The notes: a model not told the origin generated them from the letters alone. A stretch of 64,000 nt of DNA from Roseibium marinum (GCF_002906165.1 NZ_PPCN01000006.1:124001-188000); one strand, 5' to 3'; positions 25,471-34,072 are shown, counted from the stretch's first letter. Numbers and translations are program-made.

Positions 25471-26504
25471 CAGGGAAATCCAGCGAGATTTCAGTACCGG
25501 AGCTATCGAGTTATCTCGCGTTGCACTGCCATGAAACCGCATACAGATTCGAAACGCTAATTGGCGCATATCTTTCGTCCGGGTCGGAAAACCAGACTGG
25601 GGAAATCGCCTCCCAAAACCCGTCAAAAGCCGACGCGGACCTGCTTTCTCGGCGGATCAAGGCGGAACGGCTTCTCGATGGAATTCCGAAATATATAGAC
25701 AATTACATGCTGACGCTTTTGGCCGCCCGACACCCACTCGAGCGGTTCGACCGGAGCATTTTACGATCCTATATAGGAAATCTGACGGCTCCCTCGCCGC
25801 GTTTCGTCTCCTGGAAGGACAGGCAAGCCGATCTTCGCGATCTCACCGCGAATGAGGTCCCGGGGACCGAATGGGACAAAGCGGCGCTCTTGAGCAGTCA
25901 AGGCGCGAGCGATGTTCTTAAATGGCGCGATGTGCCGGTATTCAAGCCCGCCAGCGACATGATGATCTACGCCATGCTCCTGTTCGAACTGAAACCGGCC
26001 ACGATCGTCGAATTCGGTACGGGACATGGAGGATCTACAGGTTTCATGTCCGATCTGGCCCAGCTTTTCGGCCTGGACTGCGATCTCCATTCCGTGGACC
26101 GAACCGGAAAAGTTCCCGAAGGCTTTCACACCAATGCCAAACACCATATTGCCGATTGCCTGCAATGGGTGCGTGATGAGCTGCCGAAGCTTCGCTTGGC
26201 CCGGCCATGCCTCTTCATTGAAGACTTTCATGAAAAAACCGATGATTTTCTGAACCTGCTTGTCCCCAACCTGGACGTTGGCGACTATCTGGTGATTGAA
26301 GACAGCTTCATCAAACAAGCAGCGCTCGACCGTTTCCTGAGGGAACACACTGAAGTTCTCATCGACACCTTCTACACGGATTTCTTCGGAGTGAACTGCA
26401 CCTCGGCCGTCAACAGCATACTGAGCGTGCAATCGGAGATGACCCGTTCGCCTTCTTCAACCTCTTCCAAGTCCCAGACGACGCAAGGCGGTCGACCTGG
26501 ATAA
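25467..26504 (+). CDS. CmcI-like SAM-dependent methyltransferase/hydroxylase-family protein
   Basis: The protein has 345 residues from the ATG that overlaps the preceding stop. An N-terminal helical part (about 1-140) precedes a CmcI/cephalosporin-hydroxylase-type Rossmann domain: KPASDMMIYAMLLFELKPAT, cofactor loop IVEFGTGHGGSTGF (about 180-193), DLHSVDRTGKVPEGF and GDYLVIEDSFIK. Despite the historical name, CmcI-like proteins are SAM-dependent O-methyltransferase folds. It is the last gene of the modification cluster and is followed 30 bp later by a very strong hairpin. The tail MTRSPSSTSSKSQTTQGGRPG is low complexity. Confidence 0.85.
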   Translation: MTGKSSEISVPELSSYLALHCHETAYRFETLIGAYLSSGSENQTGEIASQNPSKADADLLSRRIKAERLLDGIPKYIDNYMLTLLAARHPLERFDRSILRSYIGNLTAPSPRFVSWKDRQADLRDLTANEVPGTEWDKAALLSSQGASDVLKWRDVPVFKPASDMMIYAMLLFELKPATIVEFGTGHGGSTGFMSDLAQLFGLDCDLHSVDRTGKVPEGFHTNAKHHIADCLQWVRDELPKLRLARPCLFIEDFHEKTDDFLNLLVPNLDVGDYLVIEDSFIKQAALDRFLREHTEVLIDTFYTDFFGVNCTSAVNSILSVQSEMTRSPSSTSSKSQTTQGGRPG

Positions 26505-26534
26505 AATGAGCTCAATAGCCGCAAATTCTTGCAA

Positions 26535-26573
26535 GATTGCCTCCGGCGCGCCAAAGGCGCGCCGGAGGCAATC
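26535..26573. terminator. 18-bp perfect hairpin closing the modification cluster
   Basis: GATTGCCTCCGGCGCGCC and GGCGCGCCGGAGGCAATC pair over 18 bp with an AAA loop. No U-tract follows, so it may act as a processing or protective stem, a factor-dependent terminator, or a dispersed repeat and not a classical terminator. Confidence 0.55.
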
Positions 26574-26729
26574 GCCGGTTCACACCAGAAAAACCCGGTC
26601 CACGCCGGAAAAACAATGGGCCTCCGCAAGTAGCGTCTGGACATCCAGCCAATAGCCCCTATGGTAGGATGTTCCCAATTTGTGGCGTCACCTTTCTCCT
26701 CGAACGCTGCCCTTTTTTCGGATTTTCAT

Positions 26730-27929
26730 ATGCAGATCGGATTTGTCCGCTCCGCCGTCGTGCTGGGGCTCTTGGCCGTTGTCGGGCCGTTCGCAATTGA
26801 CCTTTACCTCCCCGCAATGCCTGAGATTGTGCGGGACCTGAATACGGACGATGCGGCCGTCCACATGACCTTCACGGTCTATTTCATCGCCTTCGGTGTC
26901 GCGCAGCTCTTTTACGGGCCGCTCGCCGACCGGTTCGGCCGCAAGCTGCCCGTCTTTATCGGCCTTGTCGTGTTCATCGTCGGCTCCGCGGTCTGCGCTA
27001 CGGCGCCCGATGTCTCCACCCTGACGATCGGCCGTTTCGTGCAGGCGCTTGGCGCGGCCGCGCCGATGGTGATTGTGCGCGCCGTGGTGCGCGACCTTCA
27101 CACCGGCAGCAAGGCGACCCGGCTCATGGCTCTCGTCATGCTGGTCATCAGCATCTCGCCGATGCTGGCACCGCTGACCGGCAGCGTGATCATCCAGTTC
27201 GGCAGCTGGCGGCTGATTTTTGGCGCCCTTGCGGTTATCGCGCTGGCCGCGATGGTGCAAATGGCCTTTCTGCTGCCTGAAACACTGCCACCGGAGCGCC
27301 GCGGACGGATCGATGCGGTGGCGATGATCCGCAGCGCGGTCTACCTCCTGCGGGATGCACGGTTCATGGGCCTGACGTTGATCGCCGGCTTCTCGCTGGC
27401 CAGTTTCTTCGTGTTCATCGCCGCCGCGCCGCTTGTTTACATGACTCGCTACGGCCTGACGCCGACAGGCTTCAGCCTTGTCTTCGCGCTCAACGCGGTC
27501 GGCTTCTTCGCGTCGTCGCAATTCGCGGCAACGCTCGGGGAACGCTTCGGCATGGCCCGCGTCGCCTTTCTGGCGGTCTGCGGATTCACCGCGGCAACGT
27601 CGCTGCTCTTCGTGCTGGTCTGGAGCGGGATCGACGACCTGCCGGTGCTGATGGCCCTGCTCTTCATCGGCAACACCTGCCTCGGACAGGTCATCGCGCC
27701 GACCATGGTGATGTCCCTGGAGGAACATGGCGAACATGCCGGCATGGCCGCCTCGCTGGGCGGTACATTCCAGATGGTCTCCGGCGGCGTGATGATCCTG
27801 ATCTGCAGCCCGTTCTTCGACCGCACGCCGCTGCCGCTGGTGGGCGCTGTCGCGGCCTGCGCCCTGACGGCGTTTGTCCTGGCGCTGCTGACCCTGCGCC
27901 CGGCGCGGGAAGGAAACGCCCCGGCCTGA
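26730..27929 (+). CDS. MFS drug-resistance transporter, Bcr/CflA family
   Basis: The protein has 399 residues from ATG 26730 and twelve membrane segments. Family motifs are present: VGPFAIDLYLPAMPEIVRDL at the first helix, YGPLADRFGRKLPVF (motif A) and RFVQALGAAAPMVIVRAVVRDL. Bcr/CflA proteins export bicyclomycin, chloramphenicol and other compounds by proton antiport. An in-frame extension to 26661 is open but is not membrane-like. It lies downstream of the modification cluster, separated by the strong hairpin, so export of a product of that cluster is conceivable but unproven. Confidence 0.9.
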   Translation: MQIGFVRSAVVLGLLAVVGPFAIDLYLPAMPEIVRDLNTDDAAVHMTFTVYFIAFGVAQLFYGPLADRFGRKLPVFIGLVVFIVGSAVCATAPDVSTLTIGRFVQALGAAAPMVIVRAVVRDLHTGSKATRLMALVMLVISISPMLAPLTGSVIIQFGSWRLIFGALAVIALAAMVQMAFLLPETLPPERRGRIDAVAMIRSAVYLLRDARFMGLTLIAGFSLASFFVFIAAAPLVYMTRYGLTPTGFSLVFALNAVGFFASSQFAATLGERFGMARVAFLAVCGFTAATSLLFVLVWSGIDDLPVLMALLFIGNTCLGQVIAPTMVMSLEEHGEHAGMAASLGGTFQMVSGGVMILICSPFFDRTPLPLVGAVAACALTAFVLALLTLRPAREGNAPA

Positions 27930-28101
27930 ACACCTGATTTAAGAGTTGAGGCGCCCTATGGCCCAACACTCCTGATCGGCAAACCTCACCGTCACTCCAG
28001 GCAGCATGAACCGGAGTGACGGGCGGCACAGGCGCGGTCCGCCAATGTTCCGTAGATTGACTCCTGCAAGCCTTGGTTCAAATGCCTTGAAGGAGACAGA
28101 C

Positions 28102-28311
28102 ATGTTCCGGACGACAATTATCTCAGCAGCGATTTTCTCGGTTTTCGCGGTGGCATCATCCGCCAATGCGGCCATGGATCCCGGTCTGCACATGAAGCAG
28201 GTCTCTCACTCAGCATCGGCGGGAACCAATCAAGATGGGCAGGATGTTGTGTTCCACCGCCGGGTGGAGTGCGTTTCCTTTTTCCGGGCCATTTGCCCCA
28301 GCCCGAAGTAA
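28102..28311 (+). CDS. Small secreted protein, unknown function
   Basis: The product has 69 residues. A signal peptide (MFRTTIISAAIFSVFAVASS, cleavage likely after ANA) leaves a mature peptide of about 45 residues with two cysteines near the end (VECVSFFRAIC) that could form a disulfide. AAGGAG is placed 6 nt before ATG, a near-ideal site, which supports expression. A longer frame upstream has no such site. No family recognised. A hairpin terminator lies about 130 bp downstream. Confidence 0.7.
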   Translation: MFRTTIISAAIFSVFAVASSANAAMDPGLHMKQVSHSASAGTNQDGQDVVFHRRVECVSFFRAICPSPK

Positions 28312-28444
28312 CCGTGAGATACCCACGGGGAGCGATGCATCCGTCCTTGCCGGGATGATATCACTCGAATGCTTTTATACCGGACGCTGTCACCCGCCAG
28401 TTCCACCGGACGACACACGCGGCTCATCTGCCTCTGAAAGCAAG

Positions 28445-28477
28445 ACCCCTGCGCTCGTCTGAACGCAGGGGTTTGCT
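28445..28477. terminator. Bidirectional terminator
   Basis: ACCCCTGCG and CGCAGGGGT pair over 9 bp around a 10-nt loop, with T-rich ends on both strands (TTTGCTGTCTT and TCTTGCTTTC). It can end both the small secreted gene and the arsR-arsC transcript. Confidence 0.7.
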
Positions 28478-28512
28478 GTCTTAGGGTACGGACGGCTCTT
28501 CAGGCGCCGCCG

Positions 28513-29022
28513 TCAGGCCGGTTCGCGGGTGGTCTTGCCGATGTCGTTGAGCCTCTTCTGCAGGGAAAGCTTGTCGAGGGACGCCATGGGCAGGCTCATC
28601 ATGATCGAGATGCGGTTGTTGAGCATCCGGAACGCCTCGTTGAAGGCGACCTGCTTCTCGGCCTCGGTGCCTTCCACCGCCGCGGGATCCGGCAGACCCC
28701 AATGGGCGGACATCGGCTGGCCCGGCCAGACGGGGCAGCTTTCCTTCGCGGCGTTGTCGCAGACGGTGAAAACGAAATCCATCACCGGAGCGCCCGGCTC
28801 GGCGAACTCGCTCCAGTCCTTGGAGCGCAGATCATCTGTCTTGAAATTCAGCTTCCGCAGAAGCGCCACAGCTTCCGGCCTGACGCTCCCGGCAGGATCG
28901 GACCCGGCGGAAAAGGCCTTGAAGCGGCCCGCGCCGTTGCGGTTCAGGATGGCCTCGGCCATGATCGACCGGGCGGAATTCCCGGTGCACAGAAAAAGTA
29001 CGTTATAGACACCGTCCGACAT
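28513..29022 (-). CDS. arsC: Arsenate reductase, low-molecular-weight phosphatase type
   Basis: This 169-residue cytoplasmic enzyme reduces arsenate to arsenite. The P-loop CTGNSARS (Cys12 to Arg18) follows VLFLCTG; further cysteines sit in FTVCDNAAKESCPVWPG, and HWGLPDPA carries the general-acid Asp. This matches the thioredoxin/glutaredoxin-coupled LMW-PTPase-like ArsC class, with an extended C-terminus. It is the second gene after arsR, with a 15-bp gap. No arsB or acr3 exporter is in view, so arsenite export must be encoded elsewhere. Confidence 0.92.
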   Translation of the reverse strand: MSDGVYNVLFLCTGNSARSIMAEAILNRNGAGRFKAFSAGSDPAGSVRPEAVALLRKLNFKTDDLRSKDWSEFAEPGAPVMDFVFTVCDNAAKESCPVWPGQPMSAHWGLPDPAAVEGTEAEKQVAFNEAFRMLNNRISIMMSLPMASLDKLSLQKRLNDIGKTTREPA

Positions 29023-29037
29023 AGGGACCTCCCCGAG

Positions 29038-29373
29038 CTAGATTTTCCGGCAGGCGATTGCTTCCATCACCTGCGCGCACAATTCCGGATGACCGCCGCA
29101 GCAGTCAGCCATCAAAAACGTCAACAGCTCCTTCGTGCCTTCAAGGTCCGCGAAATACCGGACGGTCCGGCCCTCGCGCTCGTTACGGACCAGTCCCGCC
29201 TGCAGCAGCACCGACAAGTTGGCCGACATCGTGTTCTGGCGAACACCCAGCACTTCGCCGATATCTCCGGCGCTCATGCCGGCCGGACCCGCGTTGATCA
29301 GCAGCCGGAACACTTCCAGCCGTGTTTTTTGACTAAGCGCCCCAAAGGCACTCAAGGCAGCATTTATATCCAT
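29038..29373 (-). CDS. arsR: ArsR-family repressor
   Basis: The 111-residue winged-helix repressor has the recognition region AGDIGEVLGVRQNTMSANLSVLLQAGLV (in parts) and the wing RNEREGRTVRYF. Near the C-terminus are CCGGHPELC and a final CRK; these cysteines are suited to arsenite binding. The classical ELCVCDL motif of E. coli ArsR is absent, so a C-terminal arsenite site is likely, as in other alphaproteobacterial ArsR proteins. An imperfect palindrome overlaps its promoter. Confidence 0.9.
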   Translation of the reverse strand: MDINAALSAFGALSQKTRLEVFRLLINAGPAGMSAGDIGEVLGVRQNTMSANLSVLLQAGLVRNEREGRTVRYFADLEGTKELLTFLMADCCGGHPELCAQVMEAIACRKI

Positions 29374-29374
29374 G

Positions 29375-29392
29375 ATTCATGATATCTTGATT
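29375..29392. promoter_or_regulatory. Probable ArsR operator
   Basis: ATTCATGATATCTTGATT is an imperfect 18-bp palindrome centred on GATATC, ending 1 bp before the arsR start codon. ArsR sites of this type contain ATCAAG/CTTGAT half-sites. Confidence 0.5.
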
Positions 29393-29531
29393 TATAGATT
29401 CTTTGCAAGCCTTAAATCGTGTTTGTGAAGCACCGGCCCTGATCCCGGCATAATCCGTCATTTGAAAAGGAAAACTTGTATTCAGCCTCAACTGCTGCTG
29501 ACCTGCGCGCACAACAGCATCGGGGCGACGC

Positions 29532-30614
29532 ATGGACACATTCAAAAATCCCTGGCGGGGCAAGGGCCTGCCGGCAGGCGCCGGTCTCGCCGAAGGCGAA
29601 CTCTCTGAAACGGCGGCCGAGGCAAGCGGCTTTCTGGAGAGAAGCCCCGACGCACGAGCGACCCCGCTTCTGGATCCGGCGGAACTCGCCGGGACATTCG
29701 GTATCGGCGCGCTTTACATCAAGGACGAGCGTAACCGGATGGGTCTTGGCAGTTTCAAGGCTCTCGGCGCCGCCTACGCGATCGCCAAGCGCGCGGGACT
29801 GGCCGTTCGCGAGGGTAACGCGAAGGACTATGGCACCGCTCTCGAAGGCCTGACCTTTGCCTGCGCCAGCGCCGGTAATCACGGCCTGTCTCTCGCCGCC
29901 GGCGCGCCGCTCTACGGTGCCAAGGCCGTCATATTCGTTTCCGAAACCGTGCCTGAGGCCTTTGCCGTCAGGCTCCGGCAAACGAGTGCGGGCGTCGTCA
30001 GGGCCGGCGCCACCTATGAGGACAGCATGGCCGAAGCCCAAAGGGAGGCGGCCAGGAACGGCTGGATCCTGCTTCCCGACAGCACCTGGCCGGACATGAC
30101 AGGGGCCGGGCGCGATGTGATGGAAGGTTACCTGATCATGGGCGACGAGATTTCGCGGCAGATGCCGGAACCGCCCACCCATGTCTTCCTGCAGGCCGGC
30201 GTCGGTGGGCTTGCGGCCGCCTGCGCCCTGAGCGCTCGCGCCACCTGGGGCCAGAAGGTGACCATCATGGTGGTTGAACCGGACTACGCGCCAGCCCTTC
30301 AGGCCAGCATCAAGGCTGGAAAAGCCGTCACCGCCCCCGGCCCGGTGTCGGTCATGGGGCGGCTCGACTGCAAGGAACCCTCGCATCTGGCATTGAAATA
30401 TCTCGCCCGGGAAGCCGATTTTTTCACGACGGTTACGGATGAGGAAGCCGCCGATACGGTCGCCTTGCTTGCCGCGCACAACCTGGCGACCACGCCTTCG
30501 GGAGCCGCCGGGATCGCCGCCCTGCATCATGCGGGCGCACATGCCACCGCCCTGAACCTGGGACCGGACTCGCGCGTCCTCTGCTATCTTTCGGAAGGCC
30601 CGGAGGATGGCTGA
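29532..30614 (+). CDS. PLP-dependent lyase, diaminopropionate ammonia-lyase-like
   Basis: This 360-residue fold-type II PLP enzyme has the Schiff-base lysine in GLGSFKALGAAYA (Lys76), an SAGNHGLSLA phosphate/substrate loop, and a glycine-rich QAGVGGLAAACAL PLP-phosphate loop. The closest family by eye is diaminopropionate ammonia-lyase, with EutB-like threonine ammonia-lyases as the alternative. It overlaps the next gene by 8 bp and heads a trio with an M24 peptidase and a EutA-like protein, echoing part of the ectoine-utilisation set. The substrate is unproven. Confidence 0.85.
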   Translation: MDTFKNPWRGKGLPAGAGLAEGELSETAAEASGFLERSPDARATPLLDPAELAGTFGIGALYIKDERNRMGLGSFKALGAAYAIAKRAGLAVREGNAKDYGTALEGLTFACASAGNHGLSLAAGAPLYGAKAVIFVSETVPEAFAVRLRQTSAGVVRAGATYEDSMAEAQREAARNGWILLPDSTWPDMTGAGRDVMEGYLIMGDEISRQMPEPPTHVFLQAGVGGLAAACALSARATWGQKVTIMVVEPDYAPALQASIKAGKAVTAPGPVSVMGRLDCKEPSHLALKYLAREADFFTTVTDEEAADTVALLAAHNLATTPSGAAGIAALHHAGAHATALNLGPDSRVLCYLSEGPEDG

Positions 30615-31749
30615 CGCGGATTTCCCCGAAACCGAATTCGCCGCGCGCACCGAACGCGCGCAGCGGGCCATGCACGCGGCGGGCCTCGACGCGCTTTTCT
30701 TCACAACGGAAGCGGAGGTCCGGTATTTTTCGGGGTTCAGAACACTTTTCTGGCAGAGCCCGACCCGGCCGTGGTTTCTGGTGCTTCCGGCAAGCGGCAA
30801 GCCGATTGCCGTGATCCCGCAGATTGGCGCCCATCTGATGGCCGCCACCTGGCTGGACGACATAAGACCGTTTTCCGCACCGCACCCGGTGGACGACGGC
30901 ATAAGCCTTTTGGCCGGCGTCCTGAAGGATTTCAACACAATCGGGATGCCCATGGGCCGCGAAAGCAGCCTGCGCATGCCGCTTGAAGACTTCCGGTCTC
31001 TGCAGACCCGCCTTGCGGGCTCTGAGTTCGTCAACGCCACCGATCTGATCCAGAGCCTCCGGATGGTGAAATCGCAAGCCGAACTCGAAAAGCTGCGCGA
31101 CATCTGCGCAATCGGGTCGGCGGCTTTCGCCAGGGCTCCAGACCTGTTCCGCAAGGGACAAACGCTCAAGGACGCGTTCAAAGCCTTCCGGATCGAACTA
31201 CTCACCCAGGGTGCCGACGATGTTCCCTATCTTGTCGGCGGCGCCGGCAGGGGCGGCTATGGCGACGTGATTTCCCCGCCGACCGGTCAGGTGCTTGAGG
31301 AAGGCGATGTGTTGATGCTCGACACCGGAGCGACCAGGTACGGCTATTTCTGCGATTTCGACCGCAATTTCGCCATCGGACATGCGACGGACGACGTCAG
31401 GCAGGCCCATGAAACGCTGGTGGCGGCGATCCGTGCCGCCACGGCCATTGCCAGGCCGGGCCGGACCTGCGCCGACCTCTATCGCGCCATGGCCGAAACG
31501 ATTGGTCAGGGAGAGGGCGATGTCGGGCGTCTCGGTCACGGCCTTGGCATGCAACTCACCGAGGCGCCTTCACTGATGGGTTTTGACGCGACACTCCTGC
31601 GGGAGCGCATGGTTCTGACACTCGAACCCGGCATCGATCTGGGCAACGGAAAAATGATGGTGCATGAGGAGAACATCGTTATCCGCGACGGCGCGCCTGA
31701 ATTCCTCAGCCGACCCGCCGAACCGGACATTCCGGTCCTCCTCGATTGA
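30607..31749 (+). CDS. M24-family aminopeptidase/creatinase-like hydrolase
   Basis: The 380-residue product has a creatinase-like N-terminal domain (about 10-150) and a pita-bread catalytic domain. The dinuclear metal ligands are in place: Asp239 (MLDTGA), Asp250 (FCDFDR), His311 (GHGLGM), Glu340 (LEPGI) and Glu354/355 (HEENIV). Relatives include Xaa-Pro peptidases and the ectoine hydrolase EutD/DoeA. It overlaps the PLP-lyase gene and precedes a EutA-like gene by 15 bp, so it probably hydrolyses an amide or cyclic intermediate in the same pathway. Confidence 0.9.
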   Translation: MADADFPETEFAARTERAQRAMHAAGLDALFFTTEAEVRYFSGFRTLFWQSPTRPWFLVLPASGKPIAVIPQIGAHLMAATWLDDIRPFSAPHPVDDGISLLAGVLKDFNTIGMPMGRESSLRMPLEDFRSLQTRLAGSEFVNATDLIQSLRMVKSQAELEKLRDICAIGSAAFARAPDLFRKGQTLKDAFKAFRIELLTQGADDVPYLVGGAGRGGYGDVISPPTGQVLEEGDVLMLDTGATRYGYFCDFDRNFAIGHATDDVRQAHETLVAAIRAATAIARPGRTCADLYRAMAETIGQGEGDVGRLGHGLGMQLTEAPSLMGFDATLLRERMVLTLEPGIDLGNGKMMVHEENIVIRDGAPEFLSRPAEPDIPVLLD

Positions 31750-31764
31750 AGCGGTGAGCCCTCC

Positions 31765-32508
31765 ATGAAACTGCCGTTCAAGCTCGATTGCGACACGCAG
31801 CGGAAAAAATCTCTCGGCCTGATCGTCTTGTCCGTGGACGAGACCATCGAGGACGAGTTCCGTCCGCTGTTCAGCCGCGACGACGCGGCGCTCTATCACA
31901 GCAGGATCGAAAGCGCGCCCGAAGTGACATCGGAAACTCTTGCAAGGATGAAGGACCGGCTTGCGGAAGCCGCAAATCTCCTGCCTGGAGCCCGGTCGCT
32001 CGATGTTGTCGGCTATGCCTGCACCTCCGGCGCCACGGTGATCGGGTCCGATCAGGTCGCCGCTGCAATTCGTTCCGTTCACGCCGACACCGCCGTCACC
32101 GATCCTGCGCGCGCCGTCGTCGCCGCCTTGCATCGTCTGAATGTGACCAGGATCGGGGTGATCTCTCCCTATGTGGCCGAAGTCTCCGACGCGATCTGCG
32201 CATTGCTGGTGCGAAACGGGCTGTCTCCGGTCACGGTCGGCTCCTTCGGTCAGGCGGAAGAGGTCGTCGTCGCCAGGATCGCGCTCCGATCGGTCGAAGA
32301 AGCCATATGCGCGGTCGGCGAGGAGCAGCACATCGAGGCGGTCTTTGCCTCCTGCACCAACCTGCGCACCCTGAAGGTGATCGAACGCTGCGAGCAACGC
32401 CTCGGCAAGCCTGTGATAAGCTCGAATCTGGCCCTTGCCTGGCACATGATGACCCTTGCGGGCCTCCCCGTGGACGGAGCTGGACCGGGGAGGCTCTTCA
32501 ATTGCTGA
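31765..32508 (+). CDS. EutA/maleate isomerase-like protein of the Asp/Glu racemase superfamily
   Basis: The 247-residue protein has the two catalytic cysteines of the superfamily: Cys86 in VVGYACTSGATVIG and Cys197 in AVFASCTNLRT. RIGVISPYVAEVSDAI and the VISSNLALAWHMM end are typical of EutA/maleate cis-trans isomerase/arylmalonate decarboxylase relatives. It is third in an operon after the PLP-lyase and M24 genes. The other ectoine genes (eutC, eutE) are not here, so the pathway may be a shortened or different one. Confidence 0.85.
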   Translation: MKLPFKLDCDTQRKKSLGLIVLSVDETIEDEFRPLFSRDDAALYHSRIESAPEVTSETLARMKDRLAEAANLLPGARSLDVVGYACTSGATVIGSDQVAAAIRSVHADTAVTDPARAVVAALHRLNVTRIGVISPYVAEVSDAICALLVRNGLSPVTVGSFGQAEEVVVARIALRSVEEAICAVGEEQHIEAVFASCTNLRTLKVIERCEQRLGKPVISSNLALAWHMMTLAGLPVDGAGPGRLFNC

Positions 32509-32605
32509 CAAGCGATTGCCGCCGGCTATGGCTTTCCCGGTTGACTCAGGTGGAATTCCGGGCAAAAACAGCGCCGTCTCAAGTTTTGACGATTGCGAGC
32601 TTCCA

Positions 32606-32743
32606 ATGACCCGGCTGAACGCCGACATTCTGGATATGATGTCCAAGGCCCTTGCCAGCGCGACCTTCCTGCGCGGCGAGACCCGGACGGCTGCCGTGAC
32701 CGCTCTTAAAACGACAACCAAGACAACCAAAACCACCGCCTGA
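32606..32743 (+). CDS. Possible 45-residue small protein
   Basis: An ATG-initiated frame encodes MTRLNADILDMMSKALASA and ends in a Lys/Thr-rich run (KTTTKTTKTTA). It lies between the EutA-like gene and asd, in a 340-bp gap with nothing else supportable. No good ribosome-binding site is seen, so it may be spurious. Confidence 0.25.
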   Translation: MTRLNADILDMMSKALASATFLRGETRTAAVTALKTTTKTTKTTA

Positions 32744-32850
32744 CGGTGCCGCTCATCCCGCCTCCCCGGGGATGGGAGGTGCCGGGAGCCGACCACGCCC
32801 ATCGAATTCGGGCGGCCGGTGAAGCGGGGAGACGGACAAGGACTGATCCA

Positions 32851-33885
32851 ATGGGTTTCAAGATCGCAATCGCAGGCGCCACCGGCAATGTCGGCCGCGA
32901 AATGCTGGACATTCTCGCCGAGCGCGGATTTCCGGCCGATGAAGTCGTCGCCCTCGCCTCCCGCCGCTCCCAGGGGACGGAAGTCTCCTTCGGCGACCGG
33001 ACGCTGAAGGTTAAGGCGTTGGAAAATTACGACTTCTCCGACACCGACATCTGCCTGATGTCCGCGGGCGGCACTGTCTCCAAGGAATGGTCTCCGAAGA
33101 TCGCCGCCAAGGGCTGCGTCGTCATCGACAACTCCTCCGCTTGGCGCTACGACTCGGACGTTCCGCTGATCGTGCCGGAAGTGAACGCCGACGCCATCAC
33201 CGGTTTTTCCAGGAAGAACATCATCGCCAACCCGAACTGCTCCACCGCGCAGCTCGTCGTGGCGCTGAAGCCGTTGCATGATCATGCGAAGATCAAGCGC
33301 GTCGTCGTGTCCACCTACCAGTCCGTTTCGGGCGGCGGCAAGGACGCGATGGAAGAGCTGTTCAACCAGACCCGCGCGATTTTCGTCAACGATCCGGTCG
33401 AGCCGAGCAAGTTCACCAAGCGCATCGCCTTCAACGTCATCCCGCATATCGACGACTTCATGGAAGACGGCTACACCAAGGAAGAATGGAAGGTGCTTGC
33501 CGAAACCAAGAAGATCCTCGACCCGGCGATCAAGGTGACCTGCACCGCGGTGCGTGTTCCCGTCTTCATCGGCCACGCGGAAAGCGTCAATATCGAGTTC
33601 GAAAACGAGATCTCGGCGGACGAGGCGCGCAACATCCTGCGCGAAGCGCCCGGTTGCCTGGTGATCGACAAGCATGAAGACGGCGGATACATCACGCCGT
33701 ATGAAAGTGCTGGTGAGGACGCGACCTATATCTCCCGCATCCGCGAGGACGCAACGGTCGAGAACGGCCTGAACCTGTGGGTCGTCTCCGACAACCTGCG
33801 CAAGGGAGCAGCGCTCAACACCGTTCAGATCGCCGAAGTCCTGATCAACCGCGGCCTGATTACGCCGAAGAAGGCGGCGGCGTAG
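32851..33885 (+). CDS. asd: Aspartate-semialdehyde dehydrogenase
   Basis: This 344-residue cytoplasmic enzyme reduces aspartyl phosphate to aspartate semialdehyde, for lysine/diaminopimelate, threonine and methionine synthesis. The N-terminal NADP loop is GATGNVGREML, the catalytic Cys130 lies in NPNCSTAQLV, and the phosphate-binding STYQSVSGGGK block follows. ATG 32851 has AAGGA 9 nt upstream; a 35-residue upstream extension is not protein-like. It is a single gene followed by two stem-loops. Confidence 0.97.
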   Translation: MGFKIAIAGATGNVGREMLDILAERGFPADEVVALASRRSQGTEVSFGDRTLKVKALENYDFSDTDICLMSAGGTVSKEWSPKIAAKGCVVIDNSSAWRYDSDVPLIVPEVNADAITGFSRKNIIANPNCSTAQLVVALKPLHDHAKIKRVVVSTYQSVSGGGKDAMEELFNQTRAIFVNDPVEPSKFTKRIAFNVIPHIDDFMEDGYTKEEWKVLAETKKILDPAIKVTCTAVRVPVFIGHAESVNIEFENEISADEARNILREAPGCLVIDKHEDGGYITPYESAGEDATYISRIREDATVENGLNLWVVSDNLRKGAALNTVQIAEVLINRGLITPKKAAA

Positions 33886-33979
33886 ATCAACCGACCGAGG
33901 TCTGAAGGCCGATTGCTTTCAAGGTGGTCGAGCAACCTGCCGGCATCGGTAAAATTCATCTGACCGCATTCATATCCGG

Positions 33980-34010
33980 CGGGCGCCATCCGGCGCCCGT
34001 TTTGCTTTGT
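33980..34010 (+). terminator. Rho-independent terminator downstream of asd
   Basis: CGGGCGCC and GGCGCCCG pair over 8 bp with an ATCC loop, followed by TTTTGCTTTGT. Confidence 0.8.
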
Positions 34011-34043
34011 CCAGAAATCTTTCCACTGACGCAGATGAATTGT

Positions 34044-34072
34044 GATGACTGGACTAGTCATCGTAATTTTTC
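34044..34072 (+). terminator. Second stem-loop with T-run
   Basis: GATGACT and AGTCATC pair over 7 bp with a GGACT loop, followed by GTAATTTTTCC. It could be a back-up terminator; it also lies in the leader region of the chemoreceptor gene. Confidence 0.5.

Noticed and set aside
31570-33675. 701-residue minus-strand frame across the EutA-like and asd genes
   Set aside because: It spans real genes and intergenic DNA on the other strand and has no domain; it is a long codon-bias shadow.
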